NCBI RefSeq assembly: GCF_013166595.1
Contig: NZ_JABKKG010000003.1
Coordinates: 273,408 to 337,407 of the forward strand
Length of the DNA: 64,000 nt
Source of the DNA: Palleniella intestinalis
Lineage (GTDB): Bacteria > Bacteroidota > Bacteroidia > Bacteroidales > Bacteroidaceae
Direction: 5' to 3'
In this document: positions 25,308-33,834 of the stretch, in pieces
Layout of the letters: the number at the start of each line of letters is the position of its first letter
Numbering within the stretch: position 1 is the stretch's first letter
Notes under the pieces: generated by a model
Database searches by the model: none
What the model was told of the DNA's origin: nothing
Seen by the model: the letters and a program-made list of their open reading frames with translations, nothing else
Translations under genes and position numbers: made by a program

Positions 25308-26825
25308 ATGAAAGCAACAAAATATATAGCAATGGGCTTGTTGGCAACCTCTGTTATGTTGACAACAGCTTGTAGTGACAGTTTCCTTGAGGTGGAGAAT
25401 CCAAGCGGTGAGCCTTTGGAGGAGTATTATACTACCGATGCGCATATTCAGGAAGCACTGTATGCTGCTTATGACCCGACCCACTGGCCTGACTGGGGAC
25501 TTGGACAATATAACGCACTCAATATTGATGCAGAGGTTATGGGCGACAACTTCTGGGTTGGCGGTGCAAACAAGGGCGATATGGCCACATGGCACAAGCT
25601 CTTCAATTTCGAGGCAAACGAAAACGAGACATTCAGCTCACTGTGGACAGTGGACTACTCAGGCATCAAGCGCTGTAATGATGTGCTGAAATACATACCT
25701 TGGGGCACTGATGTCACACCGGAAAACGCCAAGAGCTATGAGATGCAGGCTCGCGCACTGCGTGTCTACTACTACAATAACCTGTGGCACTACTTCGGCA
25801 ACATTCCTTTTTATCTTACAAACCTTGAGGGCAACTACATCGCTCCACAGCTTCCGGCAGACGAGGTATATGCAGAACTTATCCGAGAACTTGAGGAAGT
25901 CATTGCATCAAATGTGCTTCCTATGCGTTGGGACAACACTTATGCCGGCAAGGTATCACAGGCAATGATATATATGATGTATGCCGAGATGGTAATGTAT
26001 CAGAATGACCAAAGCCGTTATGCTAAGGCTCTCGAGTATATGAACAAAATCATTTCCGACAGCCAGTATGACCTCGTGGACGATTACGCTTCCATCTGGG
26101 AGACTTCCGGTGAATGGAGCAAGGAGTCTATCTGGGAAATCAACTATACCGATAACGGTAACGAGCGCGGATGGGGCAGCCCATTGGCAATCGGTGGTAC
26201 AGTTCTCCCGACACTTATCTCGCCTCCAAACATGAAGCCTTTCCCTGAGCACGGACTCACACAGGACGGCTGGGGATTCCTCCCTATGAAGCAGGAGACT
26301 TACGACATGTTCGAGGCTGGAGACACCCGTCGTGACGCTACAGCATGGGATCTTCGCGATGTACCTTATGAGCCACGTTATCAGAACACAGGCTTGTGGC
26401 TGAAGAAGTATCGTGCCCAGGATGCCAACAACGCAAATGCGGTTGGTGACAAGAACCTGAACTTTAACAACAACCTGCGTGTGTATCGTTATGCAGAGAC
26501 ACTGCTCAACGCTGCCGAACTTATCCTGAAGACCGGTGGAAACGCCACAACAGCTTTGGACTATGTAAATAAGGTTCGCGAGCGTGCCGGCATAGGCAAA
26601 CTGTCCACAGTCAATGAGGACTTGATCATCCAGGAGCGCAACTACGAGTTTGTGGGTGAAGGCAAACGCTATTTCGACCTTGTACGTACAGGCAAGGCGG
26701 CAACAGTACTTGTTCCGGACGCTTACGGCTATCGTACCAATTCATGGACTCCTAACAAAAAGTACATTCCTATCGATCAGGCCGAGCTTGACTCTGACCC
26801 AGCATTGAAACAGAATGATTATTAA
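25308..26825 (+). CDS. susD: SusD-like glycan-binding lipoprotein (PUL1)
   Basis: Surface lipoprotein of 505 residues that caps SusC and binds the incoming glycan. The lipobox LTTAC places the lipidated cysteine at C22. The SusD-like N-terminal domain (YYTTDAHIQEALYAAYDPTH) and the RagB/SusD C-terminal domain (RVYRYAETLLNAAELILKTG, then ALDYVNKVRERAGIG and NYEFVGEGKRYFDLVRTGKA) are both clear. It is 12 bp after susC. Aromatic residues likely to bind glucan cannot be placed without a structure. Confidence 0.96.
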   Translation: MKATKYIAMGLLATSVMLTTACSDSFLEVENPSGEPLEEYYTTDAHIQEALYAAYDPTHWPDWGLGQYNALNIDAEVMGDNFWVGGANKGDMATWHKLFNFEANENETFSSLWTVDYSGIKRCNDVLKYIPWGTDVTPENAKSYEMQARALRVYYYNNLWHYFGNIPFYLTNLEGNYIAPQLPADEVYAELIRELEEVIASNVLPMRWDNTYAGKVSQAMIYMMYAEMVMYQNDQSRYAKALEYMNKIISDSQYDLVDDYASIWETSGEWSKESIWEINYTDNGNERGWGSPLAIGGTVLPTLISPPNMKPFPEHGLTQDGWGFLPMKQETYDMFEAGDTRRDATAWDLRDVPYEPRYQNTGLWLKKYRAQDANNANAVGDKNLNFNNNLRVYRYAETLLNAAELILKTGGNATTALDYVNKVRERAGIGKLSTVNEDLIIQERNYEFVGEGKRYFDLVRTGKAATVLVPDAYGYRTNSWTPNKKYIPIDQAELDSDPALKQNDY

Positions 26826-26861
26826 TATATGGCAATACAAAAACAAATAAAACAGTAAACT

Positions 26862-28307
26862 ATGAAAAAGGTTTTTAACTATATAAGTTGCGCACTGATG
26901 ACTGTATTGGCACTCGTAGCATGCTCGCCTGACGACTTTGATGGAGCTAATTCCAACGGCGTGCCAATTGTGTCCGACCTCGTTGAAGGTGTTGACTATA
27001 TGGCTGAAGTGGACCAGGAAACAAATATTGTCACTTTCGTCCTTAAAACGCCGGGATATTATCCTATATGGACAGTAGAGGGTGAAAACGGTACTAAGAC
27101 CACCAACGGTTATCAAAAGAAAGTCATGATTGCCGGCACATACAGGTACAGCCTCAAAGTAGGTAACAAGAACGGTATCTCTGACGGAAGCATTGATGGT
27201 ACATTCACAATAGAGACCACACGTTTCGACTTCTCTGAGTTCTATAAAAAACTTTGCGGTGACGGAACAAAAGAGTGGCGCATATCAAGCAAGGACGAAG
27301 GACACCTTGCCTGCGGCGAATCCGGCTCTGACGGTACAGGATGGTGGAAGGCCGGAGCTGACGAGAAGGCTGATTTCGGAATTTATGATGACCGTATCAC
27401 ATTCTCTACTGACGGCACTTACACATACAGCCCAGGTGAGGACGGACTTATCTTTGCAAATAAGGATGTCACTGCTCTCGGTGCACCTGCTCATAGCGAA
27501 GACTATACAACTCCGGTTTCTGCCCAGACCTCTACCTACTCTCTGGTTTATGACCCTGCTTCAAATTCTGAGGTAAGTCTCGTATTGCCGGCAAATACGC
27601 TCTTCCCGTATATCTCCCATGATGTACAGTACAACAATGCTTGCACATACACCATCAATAAGCTTACGGACAAGAAGCTCGACCTTACAATCCAGATGCC
27701 TGGCATAGCATGGCACTTTATCCTTATCAACGGTGAAGATGAAGTGAAAGAGGATGCTTTTGATCCTAATAAGGTAAACTGGTGCGGTGTGGACGACCCT
27801 CTTAACCTTGGTGTAGGATTCAACACCAAAGGCGCACTGAATTTCTGGTGGGCATCTGAAGGTTGGTCACAGGTTGCTGACCCTACATGCTCTTTTGCCG
27901 ATGGTGTGTACACAGTGACATCTGTTGCCAATGGTGGTGCAGAATGGATGGGACAAACTTACATCAATGACGTTCCTGTTGGTGTTGAGATTGGTGAGTT
28001 CTATGACATCTCAGTCGACATCGAGACTTCCGCAAATATCGACCGTTACACGATGAAGATATGCCAAGCCAATGATGATGACAACGTTCTCTTTGTAAAC
28101 GGCAAACTTGACTTGTCAAAAGGCAAGCAGACTGTCCGCTTCGCAAAACTTTCTGCCATAAGGACTTACGAAAATGCGGACAAACAAATGGTAAGTGAGC
28201 CTTCAGCAATCGACAATGCCAAATGGATGTTCGACTTCGGTGGAGTGCCGGCAGGTGTGGATATTAAGATTAGCAACTTTATTCTTCAGAAGCACAATCC
28301 GAAATAA
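26862..28307 (+). CDS. Surface glycan-binding lipoprotein (SusE/F position, PUL1)
   Basis: A 481-residue lipoprotein with lipobox ALVAC (C21), 36 bp after susD. The N-terminal region (about 40-125; NIVTFVLKTPGYYPIWTVEG) resembles a PKD-like fold. The middle (about 130-300; WRISSKDEGHLACGESG, TGWWKAGADEKADFGIYDDR) and C-terminal (about 315-480; FWWASEGWSQVADPTCSFAD) parts look like tandem beta-sandwich carbohydrate-binding domains. It has no catalytic motif. Position and composition match the SGBP-B proteins of laminarin and mixed-linkage glucan loci, so it probably presents glucan at the cell surface. Exact family is not assigned. Confidence 0.8.
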   Translation: MKKVFNYISCALMTVLALVACSPDDFDGANSNGVPIVSDLVEGVDYMAEVDQETNIVTFVLKTPGYYPIWTVEGENGTKTTNGYQKKVMIAGTYRYSLKVGNKNGISDGSIDGTFTIETTRFDFSEFYKKLCGDGTKEWRISSKDEGHLACGESGSDGTGWWKAGADEKADFGIYDDRITFSTDGTYTYSPGEDGLIFANKDVTALGAPAHSEDYTTPVSAQTSTYSLVYDPASNSEVSLVLPANTLFPYISHDVQYNNACTYTINKLTDKKLDLTIQMPGIAWHFILINGEDEVKEDAFDPNKVNWCGVDDPLNLGVGFNTKGALNFWWASEGWSQVADPTCSFADGVYTVTSVANGGAEWMGQTYINDVPVGVEIGEFYDISVDIETSANIDRYTMKICQANDDDNVLFVNGKLDLSKGKQTVRFAKLSAIRTYENADKQMVSEPSAIDNAKWMFDFGGVPAGVDIKISNFILQKHNPK

Positions 28308-28344
28308 TAGGTTGAATTGTTTGCATAAATTTGGTTAGCAATGT

Positions 28345-28395
28345 TTATGGGGGTATCAATATGTTTGCATATCAACATGTGTGGTATCCCCATAA
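28345..28395. terminator. Hairpin between the SGBP and GH16 genes
   Basis: TTATGGGGGTATCA (28345-28358) pairs with TGGTATCCCCATAA (28382-28395), 14 pairs with two G-T, and the loop holds an ATATG/CATAT stem. No T-tract follows. It may be an attenuator or an mRNA-processing boundary separating the highly expressed susCD-SGBP part from the enzyme genes. Confidence 0.55.
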
Positions 28396-28443
28396 TCTGT
28401 AAAAACATCAAGCGGTGTAAATAACTCCTGAAATCAAAACGAC

Positions 28444-29796
28444 ATGAAAAAATATTTTTGGTTATCCCTGTCTATGCTGTTTCCGCTTGTCGCTTGCGGT
28501 GGTAGTGACGATGACAATAGTGGCGACTTGTCAGGCGGAGACCTCACTTGCAGTGTTTCATCCATCGAAGCACCTGCCGTCGGTGGAACCTACACTGTCA
28601 ATGTTTCGTCGGAGCGTGGCGAGTGGACATCTTATACAACATGCACGGACTGGATAAAGCTCTCCAATGCCAATACAGCATCAAAGAACGGTACTGTGAC
28701 TGTGAAAATAGAGAAAAACAGCACTACGGCAGCACGTGACGGCAGCATCACCGTAAAGTCTGGTATCAACAATGTTGTTATTCCCGTGAAGCAATCAGCT
28801 CCGTTGCAGGTTTCAAAAACCGAGGTGTTCAGCATTTCTGCCGGTGAGAGCATCACTGTTGAGGTTACGGCAGCAGGAACATGGACAGCGGAAAGCGCTG
28901 CCGAATGGGCGAAAGTTACACAAAACGGCAACACACTTACGATAACAACCGAAGCCAATGACGCACTTAAAAGTCGCTCGACCACCATTACCATAAAAGC
29001 GGGTGAGGAAACTGCGACAATAAATGTGCAGCAGGATTCTGCCGAAGACCGCGACATCAACGCTCCGGAAGGCTATCGTTTGGTGTGGCATGACGAATTC
29101 AACGAAGGCTCTGTGCTCAGTAATGAGTGGCGCCATGAGGTGCAGAACTCAGGCTGGGTGAACAACGAACTGCAGAACTATCGCAACGGCACTGCTGACG
29201 GAAAACGCGTTACTGAGCTCATAGACGGCAAACTGAAAATAACATGCTTCAAAGGCTCTGACGGAAAAATCTATTCCGGACGCATCTATGCTTGCGAGAA
29301 CCCTGGCATAAAGTATGGCTACATTGAGGCACGCATAAAGTTGCCGAAAGGAAAAGGCACATGGCCTGCGTTCTGGATGATGCCTTGCAATGTCGATTGG
29401 GCTATCGAAGGCTGGCCGAAGTGTGGAGAGATTGACATCATGGAAGAGGTGGGATGCGTTCCTAACGAGGTTTCTTCAAGTCTCCATGCCGAGGGACACA
29501 ACCACACAAACGGCACTCAGGTGACCGCTGCAAGAATGCTTAAGAATGCTGAGGGTGAGTTCCATACATACGCCATTGAGTGGACAAAGGACAATATCAC
29601 TACTTATGTTGACGGCGAGTGTCTTCTCAGCTACGACAATGACGGCAAGGGAGTGCGCAACTGGCCTTATGACAAGCCGTACTACATAATCCTTAACCTC
29701 GCATGGGGTGGCGCTTGGGGCGGCATGAATGGCGTTGACGAGAGCGCATTGCCGGTGACAATGGAAGTGGACTATGTCAGAGTGTTTCAGAAGTAA
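28444..29796 (+). CDS. GH16 beta-glucanase lipoprotein with two BACON domains (PUL1)
   Basis: Endo-acting beta-glucanase, predicted to cut beta-1,3- or mixed-linkage glucan at the cell surface. Length 450. Lipobox PLVAC gives lipidation at C18, with a Asp/Gly/Ser surface-export-like stretch after it. Two BACON domains follow (about 37-115 and 118-198), typical carbohydrate-proximal spacers. The GH16 domain (about 205-450) has WHDEFNEGSVL, YGYIEARIKLPKGKGTWPAF and the active-site motif GEIDIMEE with nucleophile E329, D331 and acid/base E334, then LAWGGAWGG. The ExDxxE form without insertion is that of laminarinase-like GH16_3. It is probably the initial depolymerase of the locus. Confidence 0.93.
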   Translation: MKKYFWLSLSMLFPLVACGGSDDDNSGDLSGGDLTCSVSSIEAPAVGGTYTVNVSSERGEWTSYTTCTDWIKLSNANTASKNGTVTVKIEKNSTTAARDGSITVKSGINNVVIPVKQSAPLQVSKTEVFSISAGESITVEVTAAGTWTAESAAEWAKVTQNGNTLTITTEANDALKSRSTTITIKAGEETATINVQQDSAEDRDINAPEGYRLVWHDEFNEGSVLSNEWRHEVQNSGWVNNELQNYRNGTADGKRVTELIDGKLKITCFKGSDGKIYSGRIYACENPGIKYGYIEARIKLPKGKGTWPAFWMMPCNVDWAIEGWPKCGEIDIMEEVGCVPNEVSSSLHAEGHNHTNGTQVTAARMLKNAEGEFHTYAIEWTKDNITTYVDGECLLSYDNDGKGVRNWPYDKPYYIILNLAWGGAWGGMNGVDESALPVTMEVDYVRVFQK

Positions 29797-29835
29797 AACA
29801 CAATAATCAAGGCACCCGTACCACTGTGCGTTGCG

Positions 29836-29848
29836 AAGTGTTACCTTT
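29836..29848. repeat. Single copy of the 13-bp semi-palindrome upstream of the GH5 frame (site C)
   Basis: AAGTGTTACCTTT, identical to units in arrays B and E. A degenerate neighbour (ACCCGTACCACTG) lies exactly 22 bp upstream at 29814. The copy contains TACCTTTG (29842-29849), a -7 box match 65 bp before the GH5 ATG, so it could also act as a promoter. Confidence 0.6.
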
Positions 29849-29913
29849 GGAAACAAGGTAGGTTATCGGGTGATTTCTATGTATTACATTATAATATTTA
29901 TGACTTTTGCTAT

Positions 29914-31152
29914 ATGAAAAAAATAAATCTGTTTGTTACCGCTCTTTTGGCGTTGTTCTTCGTGATGACGCCACAGAGTGGTTACGCTAAGAAGTCACGT
30001 TTCGTGACAGTAAAGTGAGTTAACCTCGTGCAGCCTAATGGCAAAAAACTGTTTATCCAAGGCACAAACCTTGGCAACTGGGTGAATCCGGAAGGCTATA
30101 TGTTCGGTTTCCAAAAGACCAACAGTGTCTGGATGATTGACCAGATGTTGCGCCAGCTTGTCGGGCCGGACGCTGCCGATGAGTTCTGGACAGAGTTTAA
30201 GGAAAACTATATCACGAAGGCGGACATCGACTTCATTGCTTCAACAGGTGCCAACACCATCCGTCTGCCGTTCCACTACAAGCTGTTCACCGATGAGGAC
30301 TATATGGGCAAGACATCCAATCAGGACGGTTTTGCGATAATCGACAAGGTCGTGGAATGGTGCAGGGCTGACGGTCTCTACCTCATCCTTGACATGCACG
30401 ACACTCCGGGAGGACAGACGGGCGACAACATTGACGACAGCTACGGCTATCCGTGGATATTTGAGAGTGAGCGCAGCCAGCAACTGTTCTGCGAAATATG
30501 GCAGCGCATCGCCAACCGTTATAAGGATGAGCCTGTAATCCTTGGCTATGAGCTTATGAATGAGCCTATTGCCCATTTCTTCGAAAATAAGGATGAACTT
30601 AACGCAAAGCTCGAACCACTGTATAAACGTGCGGTGAAAGCAATCCGTGAGGTGGACACAAACCATGTTATCCTCCTCGGTGGGGCACGCTGGAACAGCG
30701 ATTTCTTCATGTTCACCGACTGGAATTTCGACAATAATATAATGTACACCTGCCACCGTTATGGAGGTGATGCCACCGCAGCGGCTATAAAAGATTATAT
30801 CGATTTCCGTGACAAGACAGGTCTGCCTATGTACATGGGCGAGATAGGCCACAACACTGATGAGTGGCAGGAGAGCTTTGTGCGTGTGATGAAGGACAAT
30901 AACATCGGTTATACATTTTGGCCTTACAAGAAGGTGGACAACTCTTGCTTTATGGGCATTAAGCGTCCGGAAGGCTGGAATGAGATAATTGTCAAGTTCT
31001 CGGAGGCAGACCGCTCCACGTTCCAGAAGATTCGTGAGGCTCGTCCTGACCAGGCGAAGGCACGCACCCTGCTGAAAGAGTTCATCAACAATGCAAAATG
31101 CAAGAACTGTATGCCGCAGGAAGGTTACATTAAGTCTTTGCTGATGAAGTGA
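29914..31152 (+). pseudogene. GH5 family beta-glucanase interrupted by an in-frame TGA (PUL1)
   Basis: From the ATG at 29914 the frame encodes a signal peptide (MKKINLFVTALLALFFVMTP, mature part KKSRFVTVK). It then meets TGA at codon 35 (30016-30018) and continues in the same frame for 377 codons with an intact GH5 domain. Seen after the stop: KKLFIQGTNLGNWVNPEGYM, NTIRLPFHY, LILDMHDTPGGQTGDN, acid/base E217 in LMNEP, CHRYGG, and nucleophile E310 in MGEIGHN (412-codon numbering). The stop replaces what is probably Gly (GGA to TGA). Without read-through, only a protein lacking a signal peptide could be made, from the GTG at 30028, ten bases after the stop. The rest shows no decay, so the change is recent, a read error, or tolerated. 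Sits between GH16 and GH3. Confidence 0.85.
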
Positions 31153-31207
31153 TTATAATTGTGTTCGCTAAACACACTGCAAGGTACTGTGGAGCTTACT
31201 CAGAAGG

Positions 31208-31423
31208 TGTGGCAGCGCCACAGCCTTTACGGTAACCGCAGGCTTTAGCCTTGCGGATTGGCCATAAGCTCCATTGGCTGTGTGGCAGCGCCACACTCAT
31301 TTATGCTACATCAACTGATAATGACAATAAAGGAGTGTGGTTCTACCACACGGTGTGAGGGATTCCTGTTATAGCCCCACTACTGAATCAGGGGGATACC
31401 ATAAGGATTGTGGCTCTGCCACA
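31208..31423. repeat. Palindromic intergenic element, copy 2, plus one extra palindrome
   Basis: The order matches copy 1: TGTGGCAGCGCCACA (31208-31222), a CCGCAGGCTTTAGCCTTGCGG stem-loop (about 31236-31256), GTGTGGCAGCGCCACAC followed by TCATTTATG (31280-31305), then AATAAAGGAGTGTGG leading into GTGTGGTTCTACCACAC (31335-31351). A further TGTGGCTCTGCCACA is at 31409-31423. The element fills the 402-bp gap between the GH5 frame and the first GH3 gene. I see no gene in the gap and no clear promoter. Confidence 0.8.
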
Positions 31424-31554
31424 CTTTACAGCGACATTAGGATATGATGTTAGGAGATGGAGCTTATCATAAATTGATTGAATTGTAAGGTATTATGTGT
31501 ATTTACCGGACACAGATGGAATTGAAAATAATGAATTATTGAAATAACTTTTAT

Positions 31555-33783
31555 ATGAAGAAGAAATATTTATCGATATTGTTCCTTGCCTTTTCTCTGA
31601 CAATGCAGGCGCAGAATACGCCAGTCTACCTTGACGAGACAAAGCCTTTGGAGGAACGTGTGGAGGATGCGCTGAAGCGTATGACTCTTGATGAGAAGAT
31701 TGCCATTATCCATGCGCAGAGCAAATTCTCGGCACCGGGAGTGAAACGCTTGGGCATACCTGACCTTTGGACTGACGACGGCCCGCACGGTGTGCGTCCT
31801 GATGTGCTGTGGGATGAATGGGAACAGGCAGGACAGACCAACGACTCGTGCGTGGCTTTCCCTGCATTGACCTGTCTTGCAGCGACATGGAATCCTGAAA
31901 TGTCACTCATCTATGGCAAGAGTCTTGGTGAGGAAGCGCGCTACCGCAACAAGAATGTTATGCTTGGTCCCGGTGTGAACATCTACCGCACACCATTGAA
32001 CGGACGCAACTTCGAGTATATGGGCGAAGACCCTTATCTTGCATCCAAAATGGTAGTGCCATACATCCAAGGCTTGCAGAGCCAAGGCGTTGCGGCATGT
32101 GTGAAGCATTATGCGCTGAACAATGACGAGGAGTACCGTCATCAGGTGAATGTCATCGTCAGCGACCGTGCCCTTCATGAGATTTATCTGCCTGCTTTCA
32201 AGGCTGCGGTGGAGCAGGGCAAGGCATGGTCTATCATGGGTGCATACAACTTGTATAAGAACCAGCATAACTGCCATAATGCAATTTTGCTGAACAAGAT
32301 ACTGAAAACCGACTGGAAATTCGACGGTGCGGTCATCTCTGACTGGGGTGGCACACACAACACAATGGAGGCAATCACCAACGGACTTGACCTTGAGTTC
32401 GGATCATGGACAAACGGTCTGACCATGGGAGCAAGCAATGCTTATGACAACTATTATCTTGCACTCCCTTACAGAAAGCTGATTAACGAGGGAAAAGTGG
32501 GCACAAAGGAACTTGACGAGAAGGTGCGCCGCGTCTTGCGCCTGCATTTCCGCACCACGATGGACTTCTCCCACCACAACCGCGGCTCACTCTGTTCGGA
32601 GGAACACTATGCCACAGCGAACAAGGTGGCTACCGAGGGTATTGTCCTTTTGCAGAACAAGAACAATGTATTGCCAATCAATCCTGCTGCAAAGCGCATA
32701 CTTGTCGTTGGCGAGAATGCCGTGAAGATGATGACTGTGGGAGGAGGAAGCTCCTCATTGAAGGTGCAGCGTGAGGTCTCTCCGCTTGACGGACTGCGGA
32801 AAGCGCTTGCAGGAAAGATGCAGGTGGACTATGCGCGTGGCTATGTCGGTGATGTTTCCGGCAATTATAACGGTGTCACAACAGGTCAGAACCTTGACGA
32901 CAAGCGTTCTCCGGAAGAGCTCATTGCCGAGGCTGTGGCTAAGGCAAAGGACGCTGACTATGTCGTTTTCTTCGGCGGACTGAACAAGAGCGACTATCAG
33001 GACTGTGAGGGACATGATCGCAAGGAGTACGCTTTGCCTTACGGACAGGACAAGGTTGTTGAGGCATTGGCAGCTGTGAACAAGAACGTTGTTTATGTCA
33101 ACATCTCCGGAAACTGTGTTGCCATGCCATGGAAGGACAAGGTTTCTGCAATCCTCCAGGGCTGGTTCCTCGGTTCGGAGGCAGGCAACGGACTCGCATC
33201 TGTTCTCACCGGCGATGTCAATCCTTCAGGAAAACTGCCGTTCACATGGTATGCAAAGCTGAATGATGTGGGTGCTCATGCACTGAACACTTACCCCGGC
33301 ACATGGCGTGAGAATGAGAAAGTGATTGACGAGGAGTACAAGGAGGGCATCTACGTAGGCTATCGCTGGACAGAAAAGAAGAAAATCAAACCTTTGTTCG
33401 CGTTCGGCCATGGTCTGAGCTATACCACTTTCAAGTTTGGAAAGGCAACTGTCAACAATGCGGTTATGGCTTCTGACGGTGAAATAACTGTCAGTGTGGA
33501 TGTCACAAACACAGGAAACAAGGCAGGAGCGGAAGTCGTTCAGCTGTACGTTGCTGACAAGAAAGCCTCTGTCGACCGTCCTTTGAAGGAGCTGAAAGGT
33601 TTCAAGAAGGTGTTCCTTCAGCCGGGAGAGACAAAGTCTGTGAGCATCACCATCAACAAGGATGCACTCAGCTTCTATGATGAGGCGACACAGTCCTGGA
33701 AGGCTGAGGACGGTGATTTCGAAGCACTTGTCGGCAATTCTTCAGACAATATTTCAAGCAAAGTGGCGTTTAAATTAAAGTAA
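31555..33783 (+). CDS. GH3 family beta-glucosidase-like enzyme (PUL1)
   Basis: Exo-acting glycosidase that should release glucose from beta-gluco-oligosaccharides in the periplasm. Length 742. It has a signal peptide (1-19, TMQA), the GH3 N-terminal (beta/alpha)8 domain with GPGVNIYRTPLNGRNFEYMGEDPYL (in two overlapping motifs), KHYALNNDE, and nucleophile D263 in VISDWGG. The C-terminal alpha/beta sandwich and a fibronectin-III-like end (VSVDVTNTGNKAGAEVVQLY, ELKGFKKVFLQPGE) complete the usual layout. Substrate linkage (beta-1,3, beta-1,4 or beta-xylo) cannot be read from sequence, but context favours beta-glucan. The next GH3 gene follows after 51 bp. Confidence 0.93.
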   Translation: MKKKYLSILFLAFSLTMQAQNTPVYLDETKPLEERVEDALKRMTLDEKIAIIHAQSKFSAPGVKRLGIPDLWTDDGPHGVRPDVLWDEWEQAGQTNDSCVAFPALTCLAATWNPEMSLIYGKSLGEEARYRNKNVMLGPGVNIYRTPLNGRNFEYMGEDPYLASKMVVPYIQGLQSQGVAACVKHYALNNDEEYRHQVNVIVSDRALHEIYLPAFKAAVEQGKAWSIMGAYNLYKNQHNCHNAILLNKILKTDWKFDGAVISDWGGTHNTMEAITNGLDLEFGSWTNGLTMGASNAYDNYYLALPYRKLINEGKVGTKELDEKVRRVLRLHFRTTMDFSHHNRGSLCSEEHYATANKVATEGIVLLQNKNNVLPINPAAKRILVVGENAVKMMTVGGGSSSLKVQREVSPLDGLRKALAGKMQVDYARGYVGDVSGNYNGVTTGQNLDDKRSPEELIAEAVAKAKDADYVVFFGGLNKSDYQDCEGHDRKEYALPYGQDKVVEALAAVNKNVVYVNISGNCVAMPWKDKVSAILQGWFLGSEAGNGLASVLTGDVNPSGKLPFTWYAKLNDVGAHALNTYPGTWRENEKVIDEEYKEGIYVGYRWTEKKKIKPLFAFGHGLSYTTFKFGKATVNNAVMASDGEITVSVDVTNTGNKAGAEVVQLYVADKKASVDRPLKELKGFKKVFLQPGETKSVSITINKDALSFYDEATQSWKAEDGDFEALVGNSSDNISSKVAFKLK

Positions 33784-33788
33784 AGTGT

Positions 33789-33815
33789 GCAGAGGCGGAG
33801 TTGTTCCGCCTCTGC
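33789..33815. terminator. GC-rich hairpin between the two GH3 genes
   Basis: GCAGAGGCGGA and TCCGCCTCTGC form a perfect 11-bp stem with a 5-nt loop, 5 bp after the first GH3 stop and 19 bp before the second GH3 start. There is no T-tract, so it may stabilise or process the mRNA instead of ending it. Confidence 0.55.
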
Positions 33816-33834
33816 AATGACATATATTACTGTT

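Noticed and set aside
30028..31152. Treating the GH5 as an intact cytoplasmic gene starting at GTG 30028
   Set aside because: A good signal peptide lies directly upstream in the same frame, and all neighbouring enzymes of the locus are exported, so an interrupted secreted gene is the simpler reading.
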